DNA of 64,000 nucleotides, taken from SIG607 sp036307305. GTDB lineage: Bacteria; Bacillota; Clostridia; Oscillospirales; Acutalibacteraceae. The notes under the pieces were generated by a model. It was not told the DNA's origin. It saw only the letters and a list, made by a program, of their open reading frames with translations, and did no database searches. Location: assembly GCA_036307305.1 (NCBI GenBank), contig JAXJXV010000002.1, forward strand, positions 62,001-126,000. The letters are read 5' to 3'. Each line of letters starts with the position of its first letter. Positions within the stretch are counted from its first letter, which is position 1. Below, piece by piece: positions 9,099 to 17,060 of this stretch. Made by a program: the position numbers and the translations under genes.

Positions 9099-9839
9099 TT
9101 ATTCTACTGTAATTTCCATACCTTCGTAAAGAGGATATACGGTGTACTCGCCGTCAATCATCCAGCCTACGCACTTGTCTTCATCGGTAAGAATTACTCT
9201 TACATCCTTATCCGTTCCGTTAAGAAGCATAGCGTAAAGGTCGCGAGTACCGTTCACTGCATAATCAAGTCCGTTATCGCGCATAGCGAAGTTAAGGAAG
9301 CAATCAATTTCATTTCTCCACTCCCAAGTAGCTTTAACTGCGCGAAGAGATTTAGCAGGAGTATAATACTGCTCATATAGCTCTTTGAAGGTTTTAGGAC
9401 TATCCCCAATAGGATAATAAAGAGGACCTAAAGTAGTTCCGCGAATAGCAAGGGTAAAGCCGTGTCTTATGTACATATCAGCCTTCCACTGATTACCTGC
9501 GGTACAGAAAAGACCCATAGGAGCATCCTTCATTTTATTTACTTCACTGAAGCAAAACTCAAGATTCTTTGAGCAAAGTCCCTGTCCTCTGCACTCTTCA
9601 AGAGTGTAAACGGCGCCCCAGTTACAAACAGAATTCTTATGTCTTGGATAACACATCCAGATTCTGCAAAGAGCAACGCCGTCCTCGTGCATTACAAAAT
9701 AGTTATCCTCGCAATGCTCAAGACAGTTACCGTCAAGGCGGTAATGCATATACACGTCATCCTCAGGAATAGTAGCCTTAAGAGCCTTATAGCCCTCGGT
9801 TTCTCCGCTACCAACCACGTATCTTTCGTACTTAATCAT
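9099..9839 (-). CDS. GNAT-family N-acetyltransferase, copy 2 of a tandem pair
   Basis: Predicted acetyl-CoA-dependent N-acetyltransferase; substrate unknown. 246 residues. The GNAT core is in the first half: WGAVYTLEECRGQGLCSKN resembles the acetyl-CoA pyrophosphate loop (R/Q-x-x-G-x-G/A), followed by LFCTAGNQWKADMYIRHGF, typical of GNAT beta-5/alpha-4. The C-terminal about 90 residues (KATWEWRNEIDCFLNFAMRDNG) form an extra domain shared only with the neighbour. It is closely similar over its whole length to the upstream gene and starts two bases after it, behind GGAGG. A recent tandem duplication is inferred. The family call is fairly firm; function is open. Confidence 0.75.
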   Translation of the reverse strand: MIKYERYVVGSGETEGYKALKATIPEDDVYMHYRLDGNCLEHCEDNYFVMHEDGVALCRIWMCYPRHKNSVCNWGAVYTLEECRGQGLCSKNLEFCFSEVNKMKDAPMGLFCTAGNQWKADMYIRHGFTLAIRGTTLGPLYYPIGDSPKTFKELYEQYYTPAKSLRAVKATWEWRNEIDCFLNFAMRDNGLDYAVNGTRDLYAMLLNGTDKDVRVILTDEDKCVGWMIDGEYTVYPLYEGMEITVE

Positions 9840-9841
9840 AA

Positions 9842-10585
9842 TTAATCCTCCATTTCAATAGGCATATTTTCATAAAGGGTATAAACCTTAGCCTTACCGT
9901 CAAGCATCCAACCTACGCACTTATTGTCGTCGGTCAGAATAACCTTTGCATCTCTTTCGGGAGTGTTCATAAGAATAACGTTTAAATCTCTTTCTCCGTC
10001 AATAGCATAATCAATACCGTTATCAAGCAATGCGAATTTCAGCAGACAGTCAACTTCGTTTCTCCACTCCCAAGTAGCTTTAACTGCGCGAAGCTTCTTT
10101 GCGGGAGTGTAATATTTTTCATAAAATTCCTTAAAGGTTTCGGGGCTGTAGCCAATAGGATAATAAAGAGGTCCTTTTGTTGTATCGTGTATAGCGGTTT
10201 TAAATCCGAACTTTGAGTACATATCGGTAAGCCACTGAGCGCCTGCAGTACAGAAAAGACCTGCAGGAGCGTTATCAAGCTTTGCTATTTCATCAAAGCA
10301 AAACTTAAGAGTCTTATTGCAAAGTCCCTGTCCTCTGCATTCTTCAAGAGTGTAGACGGCGCCCCAGTTGCAAACAGAATCCTTATGTCTTGGATAACAC
10401 ATCCAGATTCTGCAAAGCGCTACGCCATCCTGATGAGCAACGTAGTATATATCCTCACAATGCTCAAGACAGTTTCCGTCGAGGCGGAAATGCATATACT
10501 TATCTTCGGCAGGTATGGTGGCTTTCAAGGCTTTATAGCCCTCAGTCTCACCCGTACCTACAACGTACTTTTCAAACTTTAACAC
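9842..10585 (-). CDS. GNAT-family N-acetyltransferase, copy 1 of a tandem pair
   Basis: Paralogue of the next gene, 247 residues, starting with GTG at 10585 behind GGAGG. It has the same layout: N-terminal segment LDGNCLEHCEDIYYVAHQDG, acetyl-CoA loop TLEECRGQGLCNKT, then AGAQWLTDMYSKFGFKTA, and a C-terminal extra domain around KATWEWRNEVDCLLKFALLD. Differences are scattered substitutions without indels in the core, so both copies look functional. It is transcribed from its own TTGTAT-N17-TATAAT promoter and shares a terminator with the second copy. Substrate unknown; no neighbouring pathway points to one. Confidence 0.75.
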   Translation of the reverse strand: MLKFEKYVVGTGETEGYKALKATIPAEDKYMHFRLDGNCLEHCEDIYYVAHQDGVALCRIWMCYPRHKDSVCNWGAVYTLEECRGQGLCNKTLKFCFDEIAKLDNAPAGLFCTAGAQWLTDMYSKFGFKTAIHDTTKGPLYYPIGYSPETFKEFYEKYYTPAKKLRAVKATWEWRNEVDCLLKFALLDNGIDYAIDGERDLNVILMNTPERDAKVILTDDNKCVGWMLDGKAKVYTLYENMPIEMED

Positions 10586-10608
10586 AGCAATTCCTCCGTT
10601 CTTTACTT

Positions 10609-10637
10609 ATTATACTTTTTATGACACAAAAATACAA
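10609..10637 (-). promoter_or_regulatory. Promoter of the acetyltransferase pair
   Basis: Minus-strand TTGTAT (10637-10632), 17-base spacer, TATAAT (10614-10609), 24 bases upstream of the GTG start. Confidence 0.65.
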
Positions 10638-10686
10638 TGAAAAAACCAATCGGTTTTCCGTATAAATTATTCACAAGTAACATAAG

Positions 10687-13023
10687 TTACAGCTTGATAT
10701 TATAGCATCCGCTCAAGAGCTGTTTAGCCCTTTGTCCGTCAGTAAATTCTGCATTTTCAGGAAGTCTTATCTCACCGTAAACACCCTCAGGAGCAGTAAC
10801 GATAAGAATCGCGTCTTTACCATTTTTAGTCCACTTAACCTCCACTCTACCGCAAACGCTGTCAAAATAGCCCTGTGCGCTGTCGAGAGCAGTGATGAAG
10901 GTGGGTGCAATATCAATATTCTTAGCATCTGTAAAATTATCATTTACCCTGATACCCGCAATATCAGAAATAAAGAAATGACTGATATCACCAAGAAAAT
11001 GATGATTGATTGACTGCCACTTAAGCGGGTCTCCGTTTTCGTCAAAGGAAGTAAAGCTTTCGGGAAGAGTTTCAAGACCGCGCTTAATAAAGTTACCGTA
11101 ATTAGTAGCCTTATCACTGACAAGAAGCTCGTAAGCCAAATCACTGTAGCCGTTGCGGGACAGCGCGTAGAACAAATATCTTACACCTATCATACCGCAG
11201 TCCTGCATACCGTCCATTCGGTCAATCTCCTTAACAAGATTTTCTACAGCTTTCTTTTTACCGTCCTCACTGAACAGTTCGTGAACGATTGCCAGAACGT
11301 AAGCAGTCTGCGCCTCATTTGCTACCTTGCCGTTTTCGTCGTTAATATAACAGGAAATAATATCCTTTCTAAGTTGTACGGCGAATTCGTCTGCAAAAGC
11401 CATTTCTAGCTTCATATTAAGTTTACCGAAAAGACGGGAAGCCTTTAAGGCAAACTGATAAATCATTACACTGTCAACAAACTCTTTAGGCGCAACCTCA
11501 TTTTCATTTTTCGGCTTTACCCAGTCGCCAAGTCCGTAACACAAAAGTCCCTTATCGTTGCGCTTATTTGAAGCGTATGTAAGATAACGCATTACAGCGT
11601 GAGCATTTTCTCTCAGAATTCCCTCATCGCCTGTATAACGGCACACCTGATAAGGCACCTCTATAAGCACGTTATCCCAAATAGGTCCATTGCCCCAGGC
11701 AAAGCCCCATCCTGTCGTAGGAACTATACCGGGTATTGTTCCTGCTTCATTCTGAGCGGCGCGGACGTTAAACATATATTCTCTCAGACTCTTTTCACAG
11801 GTGAGATTTAAAAGCATATGCTCGGCAGAAACCATAACGTCTCCCGTCCAGCCGTTCTTTTCACGCTGAGGACAGTCTGTGGGGAAATAATAAAAGTTAG
11901 ATAAATCACTTCTTCTGGTCATAGCCTGTAGCTTATTGAGCTTTTCGTCAGAACAATAGAAATTACCTCTTTTCTTAAGGTCAGAAGAACACTCAAGATA
12001 TTTTACGGTATCAGCCTTTGCCTGATTTTCCTTAAGACCTGTCACAAAAACAGCTCTGAAGCCGTGATAGGTAAATGGAGGTATAAAGGTCTCCTTTTCA
12101 CCGCCCTTGCAGATATAAATATCTCTTTGAACGTATCCGTCAATATAACAAAGAAGATTTTTATATCCTGCCTCGCCCTTGTGATTAATATACTCACATT
12201 GCTGAAGCTCTATAACCTGTCCTGCTTCGGTATTATAAACAGTCAGCATAGGTACGCCGGAGCTATTGAAGCCGAAATCATAAATATAACCCTTATAATC
12301 TTCTTCACTAAAAATTCTATCCTTAACCTCATAATTGAATTGGTCGAATTTTTCGTGATGAGCATAGCCCTTTTCAAGCTCACCTTTACGGAAAACCTTT
12401 GCAGTGTGAGTTTCTCTCACAACTATAGGCTCAACCTCGCAAAGTCTTGCTTTTCCGCGTGGAGCGTCAGAAAAAAAGGCGTTTCCCCAGTTACTGTCGT
12501 CATAGCAAGGTAAATTCCAGTCTTCAATTTCCTTTGTCGCATCATAGAATACACCGCATCTTACGTCATCAAAGGTAATAGGTGAAGAATGTACCTTTAC
12601 GCTTTCATCAGCTTCAATGAGAATGTTTTTATCACCGATTTTTCCCTCAATAGCAAAAGCAACCTGAGGCGCTCCTATAAACGCGGCTTTATCAAAATCC
12701 CAAATCCAACCGCCGTCATTATTTTTAAAGCCGTTACCAAGTATAAATCCGATAACGTTTTTTCCCTTTTTAATAAAGGGCAATAAATCATATTTATCAT
12801 AGTAACAAACGTCATCGGGATTGGATATGTACGGCGCTAAAAGTCCCTTAGTAATCTTCTCGCCGTTTACAAAAATATCGTAAAAACCAAGTCCGCAAAC
12901 AGTAATGCTTAACGAATCCGGCAGTTCCTCAAATTCAACAGTTTTACGCATATACGGAGCCGAAACGTGTTTTTTAAGGGTGTTTCTCTCCTTTGTTGCG
13001 CTTATAAATTTACAAGAAAACAT
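10687..13023 (-). CDS. Alpha-L-rhamnosidase-like glycoside hydrolase (GH78 type)
   Basis: Predicted retaining or inverting exo-glycosidase that removes terminal rhamnose-like sugars from plant or bacterial glycans. About 778 residues from ATG 13023, placed behind GGGAGG; the longer upstream frame overlaps the promoter. N-terminal beta-sandwich region (YMRKTVEFEELPDSLSITVCGLGFYDIFVNGEKIT), then an (alpha/alpha)6 catalytic part with the GH78 signature FPTDCPQREKNGWTGD and a C-terminal beta domain. There is no signal peptide, so it is probably cytoplasmic and acts on imported oligosaccharides. Monocistronic, with its own promoter and an inverted repeat that could be an operator. Other members of the same clan act on other hexoses, so the exact sugar is unproven. 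Confidence 0.85.
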   Translation of the reverse strand: MFSCKFISATKERNTLKKHVSAPYMRKTVEFEELPDSLSITVCGLGFYDIFVNGEKITKGLLAPYISNPDDVCYYDKYDLLPFIKKGKNVIGFILGNGFKNNDGGWIWDFDKAAFIGAPQVAFAIEGKIGDKNILIEADESVKVHSSPITFDDVRCGVFYDATKEIEDWNLPCYDDSNWGNAFFSDAPRGKARLCEVEPIVVRETHTAKVFRKGELEKGYAHHEKFDQFNYEVKDRIFSEEDYKGYIYDFGFNSSGVPMLTVYNTEAGQVIELQQCEYINHKGEAGYKNLLCYIDGYVQRDIYICKGGEKETFIPPFTYHGFRAVFVTGLKENQAKADTVKYLECSSDLKKRGNFYCSDEKLNKLQAMTRRSDLSNFYYFPTDCPQREKNGWTGDVMVSAEHMLLNLTCEKSLREYMFNVRAAQNEAGTIPGIVPTTGWGFAWGNGPIWDNVLIEVPYQVCRYTGDEGILRENAHAVMRYLTYASNKRNDKGLLCYGLGDWVKPKNENEVAPKEFVDSVMIYQFALKASRLFGKLNMKLEMAFADEFAVQLRKDIISCYINDENGKVANEAQTAYVLAIVHELFSEDGKKKAVENLVKEIDRMDGMQDCGMIGVRYLFYALSRNGYSDLAYELLVSDKATNYGNFIKRGLETLPESFTSFDENGDPLKWQSINHHFLGDISHFFISDIAGIRVNDNFTDAKNIDIAPTFITALDSAQGYFDSVCGRVEVKWTKNGKDAILIVTAPEGVYGEIRLPENAEFTDGQRAKQLLSGCYNIKL

Positions 13024-13030
13024 AAAGTAA

Positions 13031-13086
13031 CCTCCCAAAAGGATTTTCACTAAGAAAATTATACCTTTTGGGAGGTGCAAAGTCAA
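13031..13086 (-). promoter_or_regulatory. Promoter with a 12-bp inverted repeat for the GH78 gene
   Basis: Minus-strand TTGACT (13086-13081), exactly 17 bases, TATAAT (13063-13058). Perfect inverted arms CCTCCCAAAAGG (13031-13042) and CCTTTTGGGAGG (13064-13075) flank the -10 and start site. One arm fills the spacer; the other contains the GGGAGG ribosome binding site. The layout fits a repressor or activator operator. A purely RNA role is unlikely because the upstream arm lies before the start of transcription. Confidence 0.8.
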
Positions 13087-13110
13087 CAAATAAAACGGTA
13101 TATTACTGAA

Positions 13111-13275
13111 TTAAAACTCTATACTTGCTTTAAGCCTGATATCCGAGAGGAAGCGCCCACTGAAATAATATACTCTCCCTCTTCCAGCGTCCAGTCTTTG
13201 TTGCAGATATTATAATATTCAAAATCGTGCTGAGTCAGAGTAAATTTAACGATTTTTTCTTCACCCGCCTCTTAA
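13111..13275 (-). pseudogene. C-terminal remnant of a GH3 beta-glucosidase (fibronectin-III-like tail)
   Basis: Minus-strand translation gives EEKIVKFTLTQHDFEYYN, then NKDWTLEEGEYIISVGASSR, which is the typical end of GH3 beta-glucosidases. A one-base deletion after SSR breaks the frame; in the shifted frame the tail reads RLKASIEF and stops at 13111. No catalytic part remains. A decayed glycosidase next to the intact GH78 gene suggests a former sugar-utilisation locus. Confidence 0.65.
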
Positions 13276-13408
13276 ACCGTTTATTGCCGAGAGATTTTGA
13301 AGTATGATATCCAAAATACGTGTTATCAGGCAATCCGCTGACCCAGTTGATTACGCTAACTCTAAGATTTTTCATTTTTTATTTCCTTTCTTTTTAAAAC
13401 TATAATGT

Positions 13409-13633
13409 TTACAGCGAAGAAATAACCGTTAAAATCTCGTTGCACACACCTGAAAAAGAGCCGCTTGTGAAACTGTATATGCCCATACATACAGCTATGG
13501 GAAAAGATAAATATTTTGTTCTTAATGGTTTTTTCTGCCAAAAGCTTACAAGAAGACTAATTCTCTTATTATTCCAATAAAAGCCACCGCCGCGCCGCTG
13601 AAAGCAGAAATAAGCAAATAATGTATCATCCAT
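13409..13633 (-). pseudogene. Frameshifted remnant of a YgjV-like small membrane protein
   Basis: The open frame ends YSFTSGSFSGVCNEILTVISSL, resembling the C-terminus of YgjV-type inner membrane proteins. The segment before it makes family-like sense only in another frame (LLISAFSGAAVAFIGIIREL). This suggests one or more frameshifts and an internal loss in an old gene. Family assignment is by eye and tentative. Confidence 0.4.
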
Positions 13634-13676
13634 ACAATATCCGAAATAAGTTTAAAAAACAAATATAGGCGATGTT

Positions 13677-13898
13677 ATGCAAATATTTTTACGTTTCGCC
13701 CGTAGCACTTCATATTTACCAAACAATATTGTAACCAAAGCTTATGATTACCGTTTGCTTTTCATTTTAAATATGAGCGTAAATAAAATTGCAAAAATAG
13801 CAGGATTTGAAAACTCCCGACATTTTTCCACCGCTTTCTCAAAAAAATACAAATGCACCCCCTCCTCAATGCGACAAAGAAAAAACATCTTTATCTAA
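13677..13898 (+). pseudogene. C-terminal remnant of an AraC-family regulator
   Basis: The last 35 residues, MSVNKIAKIAGFENSRHFSTAF followed by SKKYKCTPSSMRQ, match the second helix-turn-helix of AraC/XylS DNA-binding domains. The ligand-binding part and the first helix-turn-helix are missing and the upstream sequence does not resemble the family. Such regulators usually sit beside glycoside hydrolase genes, consistent with the GH3 remnant nearby. Confidence 0.6.
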
Positions 13899-13910
13899 CT
13901 GTAACGCAAA

Positions 13911-13938
13911 AAAATACAGACCGAAAGGTCTGTATTTT
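13911..13938. terminator. Bidirectional intrinsic terminator
   Basis: 12-bp stem AAAATACAGACC / GGTCTGTATTTT with a GAAA loop, A-rich before and T-rich after. It could serve the AraC remnant on the plus strand or read-through from the right on the minus strand. Confidence 0.75.
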
Positions 13939-13965
13939 TAACGTGTTTTGGTGAGTTATACTATC

Positions 13966-15013
13966 AAGTGCAACAGTTTAATAAAAAAGGCAGCTCATAT
14001 AAATCCATGGTATAATGTAATTGCTACAAAACAAAAACCAAGGAGGATTTATATGAGCTACACCCATCTTACCATAGAAGAACGCTGTTGTCTACGAGAA
14101 TATTATCTAAAAGGATATAGTTACCGAAAAATAGCAGAGTTAATAGGCAGAAATGTTAGCACAGTAAGTAGAGAACTTAATCGAAATCGCACCCACATGT
14201 ACGATATACCCACATATTATCCATATACCGCGCAAAAGAAATATTTGCTGCGACGATCATATTGTCATAGAGGTATGTTTCAAGATCCTGCAAAATTAGA
14301 ATACATTAAAGAAAAATTATTGCTTACATGGTCACCTGAACAAATATCTAACACACCTTGCGAATTAGATATGCCATCGGTCAGAACGATATATCGTTGG
14401 ATATATGAAAAATACATTGATGTAAATTTAAAAGTACTACGCAGAAAGGGTAAAAGTCGAGGCAAAAAAGAAACACGTGGAAAATTCAATCTTGGAAAGA
14501 CAATACGAAAAAGAGATAAAAGTGTATACAAACGTTTAGAATTCGGACATTGGGAAGCAGATACAGTTGTATCCGGCAGAGGTAAATCCAAAGTTTGTTT
14601 TGCAACTTTAGCCGAAAGGCAAACAAGATATTACATAGCGATTAAAATGCCAAATAGAAATGCAGATACAATGGCAAAAGCCATAATATCCGCTTTATCT
14701 GAACTTCCAGATGAAGCAGTTAAAACTATTACTTGCGACCGAGGAACTGAGTTTGCCAATTGGCAAACTATTGAAGAACAATTAAATTGTAGTGTGTATT
14801 TTGCAGACCCATACTGTGCTTGGCAAAAAGGAACTAATGAAAACCTTAACGGTTTACTTCGCGAATTCTACCCTAAGGGTAGAAACCTTTCTCGTGTTAG
14901 TCCTGCAACACTAAAAAAGAACCTGGCGTTGATCAACGCCAGGCCTAAAAAGGTTTTACATTACAAAAAACCTATGGATTTATTTGACGATTGTATTAAA
15001 AAGTGTTGCACTT
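13966..15013 (+). mobile_element. IS30-family insertion sequence
   Basis: About 1.05 kb bounded by imperfect terminal inverted repeats: AAGTGCAACAGTTTAATA at the left and, in reverse complement, AAGTGCAACACTTTTTAATA at the right. It carries one transposase with a DDE core. No clear target-site duplication is visible, so the exact outer bases are uncertain by a few positions. It lies directly against the truncated spoVAD. Confidence 0.85.
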
Positions 15014-15015
15014 AG
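14053..15015 (+). CDS. IS30-family transposase
   Basis: DDE transposase that moves the surrounding insertion sequence. 320 residues from ATG 14053, behind AAGGAGG; the frame is open further upstream, but the N-terminus MSYTHLTIEERCCLREYYLKG matches the family start. Order: N-terminal helix-turn-helix (YSYRKIAELIGRNVSTVSRELNRN), then the catalytic core with HWEADTVV (first D), ITCDRGTEFANW (second D) and CAWQKGTNENLNGLLREFYP (E). The coding end runs into the right inverted repeat. The frame is complete, so the element may still be active. Confidence 0.93.
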   Translation: MSYTHLTIEERCCLREYYLKGYSYRKIAELIGRNVSTVSRELNRNRTHMYDIPTYYPYTAQKKYLLRRSYCHRGMFQDPAKLEYIKEKLLLTWSPEQISNTPCELDMPSVRTIYRWIYEKYIDVNLKVLRRKGKSRGKKETRGKFNLGKTIRKRDKSVYKRLEFGHWEADTVVSGRGKSKVCFATLAERQTRYYIAIKMPNRNADTMAKAIISALSELPDEAVKTITCDRGTEFANWQTIEEQLNCSVYFADPYCAWQKGTNENLNGLLREFYPKGRNLSRVSPATLKKNLALINARPKKVLHYKKPMDLFDDCIKKCCT

Positions 15016-15410
15016 TTTGACAATTCATCGTTTTAATATTAACCAAATGACAAATACCGGGTATGCTCTCGCCCTGCATAACGGACGTAGGCGACAATAA
15101 AGCACCCGTTGCACAGTAAAGAATATTTTTTTGATTACCCTTGCTCATTTCATCCATTATATAAGAACACATCATACTTGCACTACAGCCACACCCAGAA
15201 CCGCCTGCGTGAACGTCCTGTTTTTCAATATCGAAAATCATACTACCGAAATCACTGTGATACGGTGACAGTTTTACTCCCTTTTTCTCGCAAAGCTCGT
15301 ATAAAAGAGCAGTTCCAACAGTTCCAAGGTCACCTGTGTAAATCATATCGTAATCCTCAGGCTTAGTGCCTGTATCACTCAAGAAACAAACTATTGTATC
15401 GCATGCAGCA
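15014..15410 (-). pseudogene. spoVAD: spoVAD fragment, truncated at both ends
   Basis: Stage V sporulation protein AD acts in dipicolinic acid uptake into the forespore. Only the C-terminal part survives, from SPAACDTIVCFLSDTG through YTGDLGTVGTALLYEL, HAGGSGCGCSASMMCSY and ALLSPTSVMQGESIPGI. The N-terminal part is cut exactly where the 31-bp repeat begins (15411). The C-terminus reads HLVNI and then runs into the IS30 end before a stop at 14996. It supports a spore-forming ancestry but this copy cannot be functional; an intact copy may exist elsewhere. Confidence 0.85.
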
Positions 15411-15441
15411 GGGGAAAATGTCAAGAGAACACCATAAATTT
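15411..15441 (+). repeat. Left copy of a 31-bp direct repeat flanking the exopolysaccharide cluster
   Basis: Begins GGGGAAAATGTCAAG and ends ACACCATAAATTT. An identical copy in the same orientation lies at 38974-39004. The left copy cuts spoVAD. The sequence looks like an insertion-sequence end, but no transposase adjoins it. Confidence 0.9.
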
Positions 15442-15455
15442 CTTATTATAAATAA

Positions 15456-16067
15456 TCAACCTTGAAAATTAAGATTGTTTTCATCCTTATACGAAATTAC
15501 TTTTGCTGGCACACCTCCAACTATTGCATTCATTGGTACATCTTTTAAAACAACCGAGCCTGCGGCAGCCAAACTATTCTTACCCATAGTTATACCGCCA
15601 AGCACCTTCGCACCACAGGTAACAGAAACATTATCCTCTAAAACGGGATTAAACTCACCTTTATAACCTATTGTTACCTGCTGATAAATCCGACAGTTCT
15701 CACCTATTTTTTTAGCACTAATGATGGTCGCAAAACCGTGTTGTATATAAAGACCGCCACCAATATCTTTTGTATAGATATAAAGACTCTCCATTGGCTT
15801 CCAAAGTAGCCTTGCTATAAGATAATGAATAACCGAACGATTAGGATATTTAAAACGGTGAATTAGAAGATTTCTAAACTCTTTATAATATGTCAAATAC
15901 CAATTTAATGACTCGAACAGTCCAAGTGAGTTTTTGTTAATTTCGTTCCATCGTGCTACATCTTTTAGGATTAAATGCTTCTGTTTTGAAGTGAGCACGC
16001 ACAAAAACACCAAAAATGTTCTCGGATAGTTTATACACGCCAAAAATCTTTTACCTAACGTTGCCAT
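15456..16067 (-). CDS. Serine acetyltransferase-like hexapeptide O-acetyltransferase (exopolysaccharide cluster)
   Basis: Last gene of the exopolysaccharide operon. The C-terminal left-handed beta-helix runs GGGLYIQHGFATIISAKKIG, then CRIYQQVTIGYKG, VTCGAKVLGGITMGKNSLAAAGS and VPMNAIVGGVPAKVIS, as in CysE/SAT-type O-acetyltransferases. The N-terminal part (ARLLWKPMESL) resembles those used in capsule clusters. The likely role is acetylating a sugar of the repeat unit. ATG 16067 (MATLGKRF) is chosen because AAAGGAG precedes it; the frame extends upstream to 16115 without a ribosome site. About 203 residues. It is separated from the preceding gene by about 66 bases. Confidence 0.82.
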   Translation of the reverse strand: MATLGKRFLACINYPRTFLVFLCVLTSKQKHLILKDVARWNEINKNSLGLFESLNWYLTYYKEFRNLLIHRFKYPNRSVIHYLIARLLWKPMESLYIYTKDIGGGLYIQHGFATIISAKKIGENCRIYQQVTIGYKGEFNPVLEDNVSVTCGAKVLGGITMGKNSLAAAGSVVLKDVPMNAIVGGVPAKVISYKDENNLNFQG

Positions 16068-16133
16068 TTGGATTTCTCCTTTAGTGCTATAACTGATTTT
16101 GTTTTTAAAAATCAAAATAAAATTATACTATAA

Positions 16134-17060
16134 TCAATTATTTTTTCTGCCCTTACAAGATGAAGAAATAATATATTTAGGTCTTCCCTTAATTTCTTCG
16201 TAAATACGGGCCACATAATATCCGATAATTCCAAGACTTATCATCATTATACTACCTATGAAAATCAGGATTAGTATAACAGTCGTCATACCTTCAAGAG
16301 CGCGGCCTTGAATTTTATCTATAAGTGCCCAAACACCAAAAACAGCGGTAATTCCGAGCATAATAAAACCTAATACAGTTACAATTTGCATTGGGGCAGT
16401 CGTATAAGCTGAAATGTTAGAAACAGCATATTTTATAAGTGAAACGAGTGACCATTTAGTAGTTCCTTCGGTTCGTTCCTTGACTTCAAACTCAATCGTT
16501 GCTTTTTTATAACCCACCCAAAAGGAGATTGCTCTGAAAAAGCCTTTTTTCTCAGGAATTTTATTAAGTATATCAACAACCTTACGGTCAAGAAGCTTAA
16601 AATCAGATGCGTTCGTCATATCAAAACCAACTACCGAGCTTATCAGAGAATAAAAGCTTTTTGCAGCAAAGCCGTGAACCTTATTTTCTTTACCTCTGGT
16701 GCTTTTAATGCCCTCTACAATTTCAAAACCTTGCTGCCAAAGTCTATACATTTCAACTATTTTTTCAGGCGGATGCTGTAAATCGCAATCAATTACCACT
16801 ACCGCATCACCTTCAGCCGCAGCAAGTCCCGCAGAAATCGCAGCCTCTTTACCAAAATTTCTTGAAAAATGAAGTCCGCTAATATTAACCTCTTTATTGG
16901 CCAAAGCATTGATTTTTTCATAGGTATTGTCAGAGGAACCATCATCAATAAAAATTATTTCATTTTCAATATCTTCACTTTTTAAGATGTTAGAAATTGT
17001 GAAATACGCCTTTTCAATCATTAAGTCCTCATTATAAGCAGGAATAATTACAGATAGCAT
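16134..17060 (-). CDS. GT2 glycosyltransferase, GtrB/DPM1-like with C-terminal membrane helices
   Basis: Predicted polyprenyl-phosphate sugar synthase: it transfers a hexose from a nucleotide sugar to undecaprenyl phosphate. 308 residues. GT-A motifs VIIPAYNED, FIDDGSSDNTYEK and VVIDCDLQHPPE (DxD-like) lie in the first 110 residues. RTEGTTKWSLVSLIKYA precedes two long hydrophobic helices (about 230-300), the GtrB layout. The lipid-linked hexose it makes would be used on the outer side of the membrane by a GtrII-like enzyme, and one is encoded in the same operon at 31117-32667. It starts one base after the EAL gene. Confidence 0.87.
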   Translation of the reverse strand: MLSVIIPAYNEDLMIEKAYFTISNILKSEDIENEIIFIDDGSSDNTYEKINALANKEVNISGLHFSRNFGKEAAISAGLAAAEGDAVVVIDCDLQHPPEKIVEMYRLWQQGFEIVEGIKSTRGKENKVHGFAAKSFYSLISSVVGFDMTNASDFKLLDRKVVDILNKIPEKKGFFRAISFWVGYKKATIEFEVKERTEGTTKWSLVSLIKYAVSNISAYTTAPMQIVTVLGFIMLGITAVFGVWALIDKIQGRALEGMTTVILILIFIGSIMMISLGIIGYYVARIYEEIKGRPKYIISSSCKGRKNN

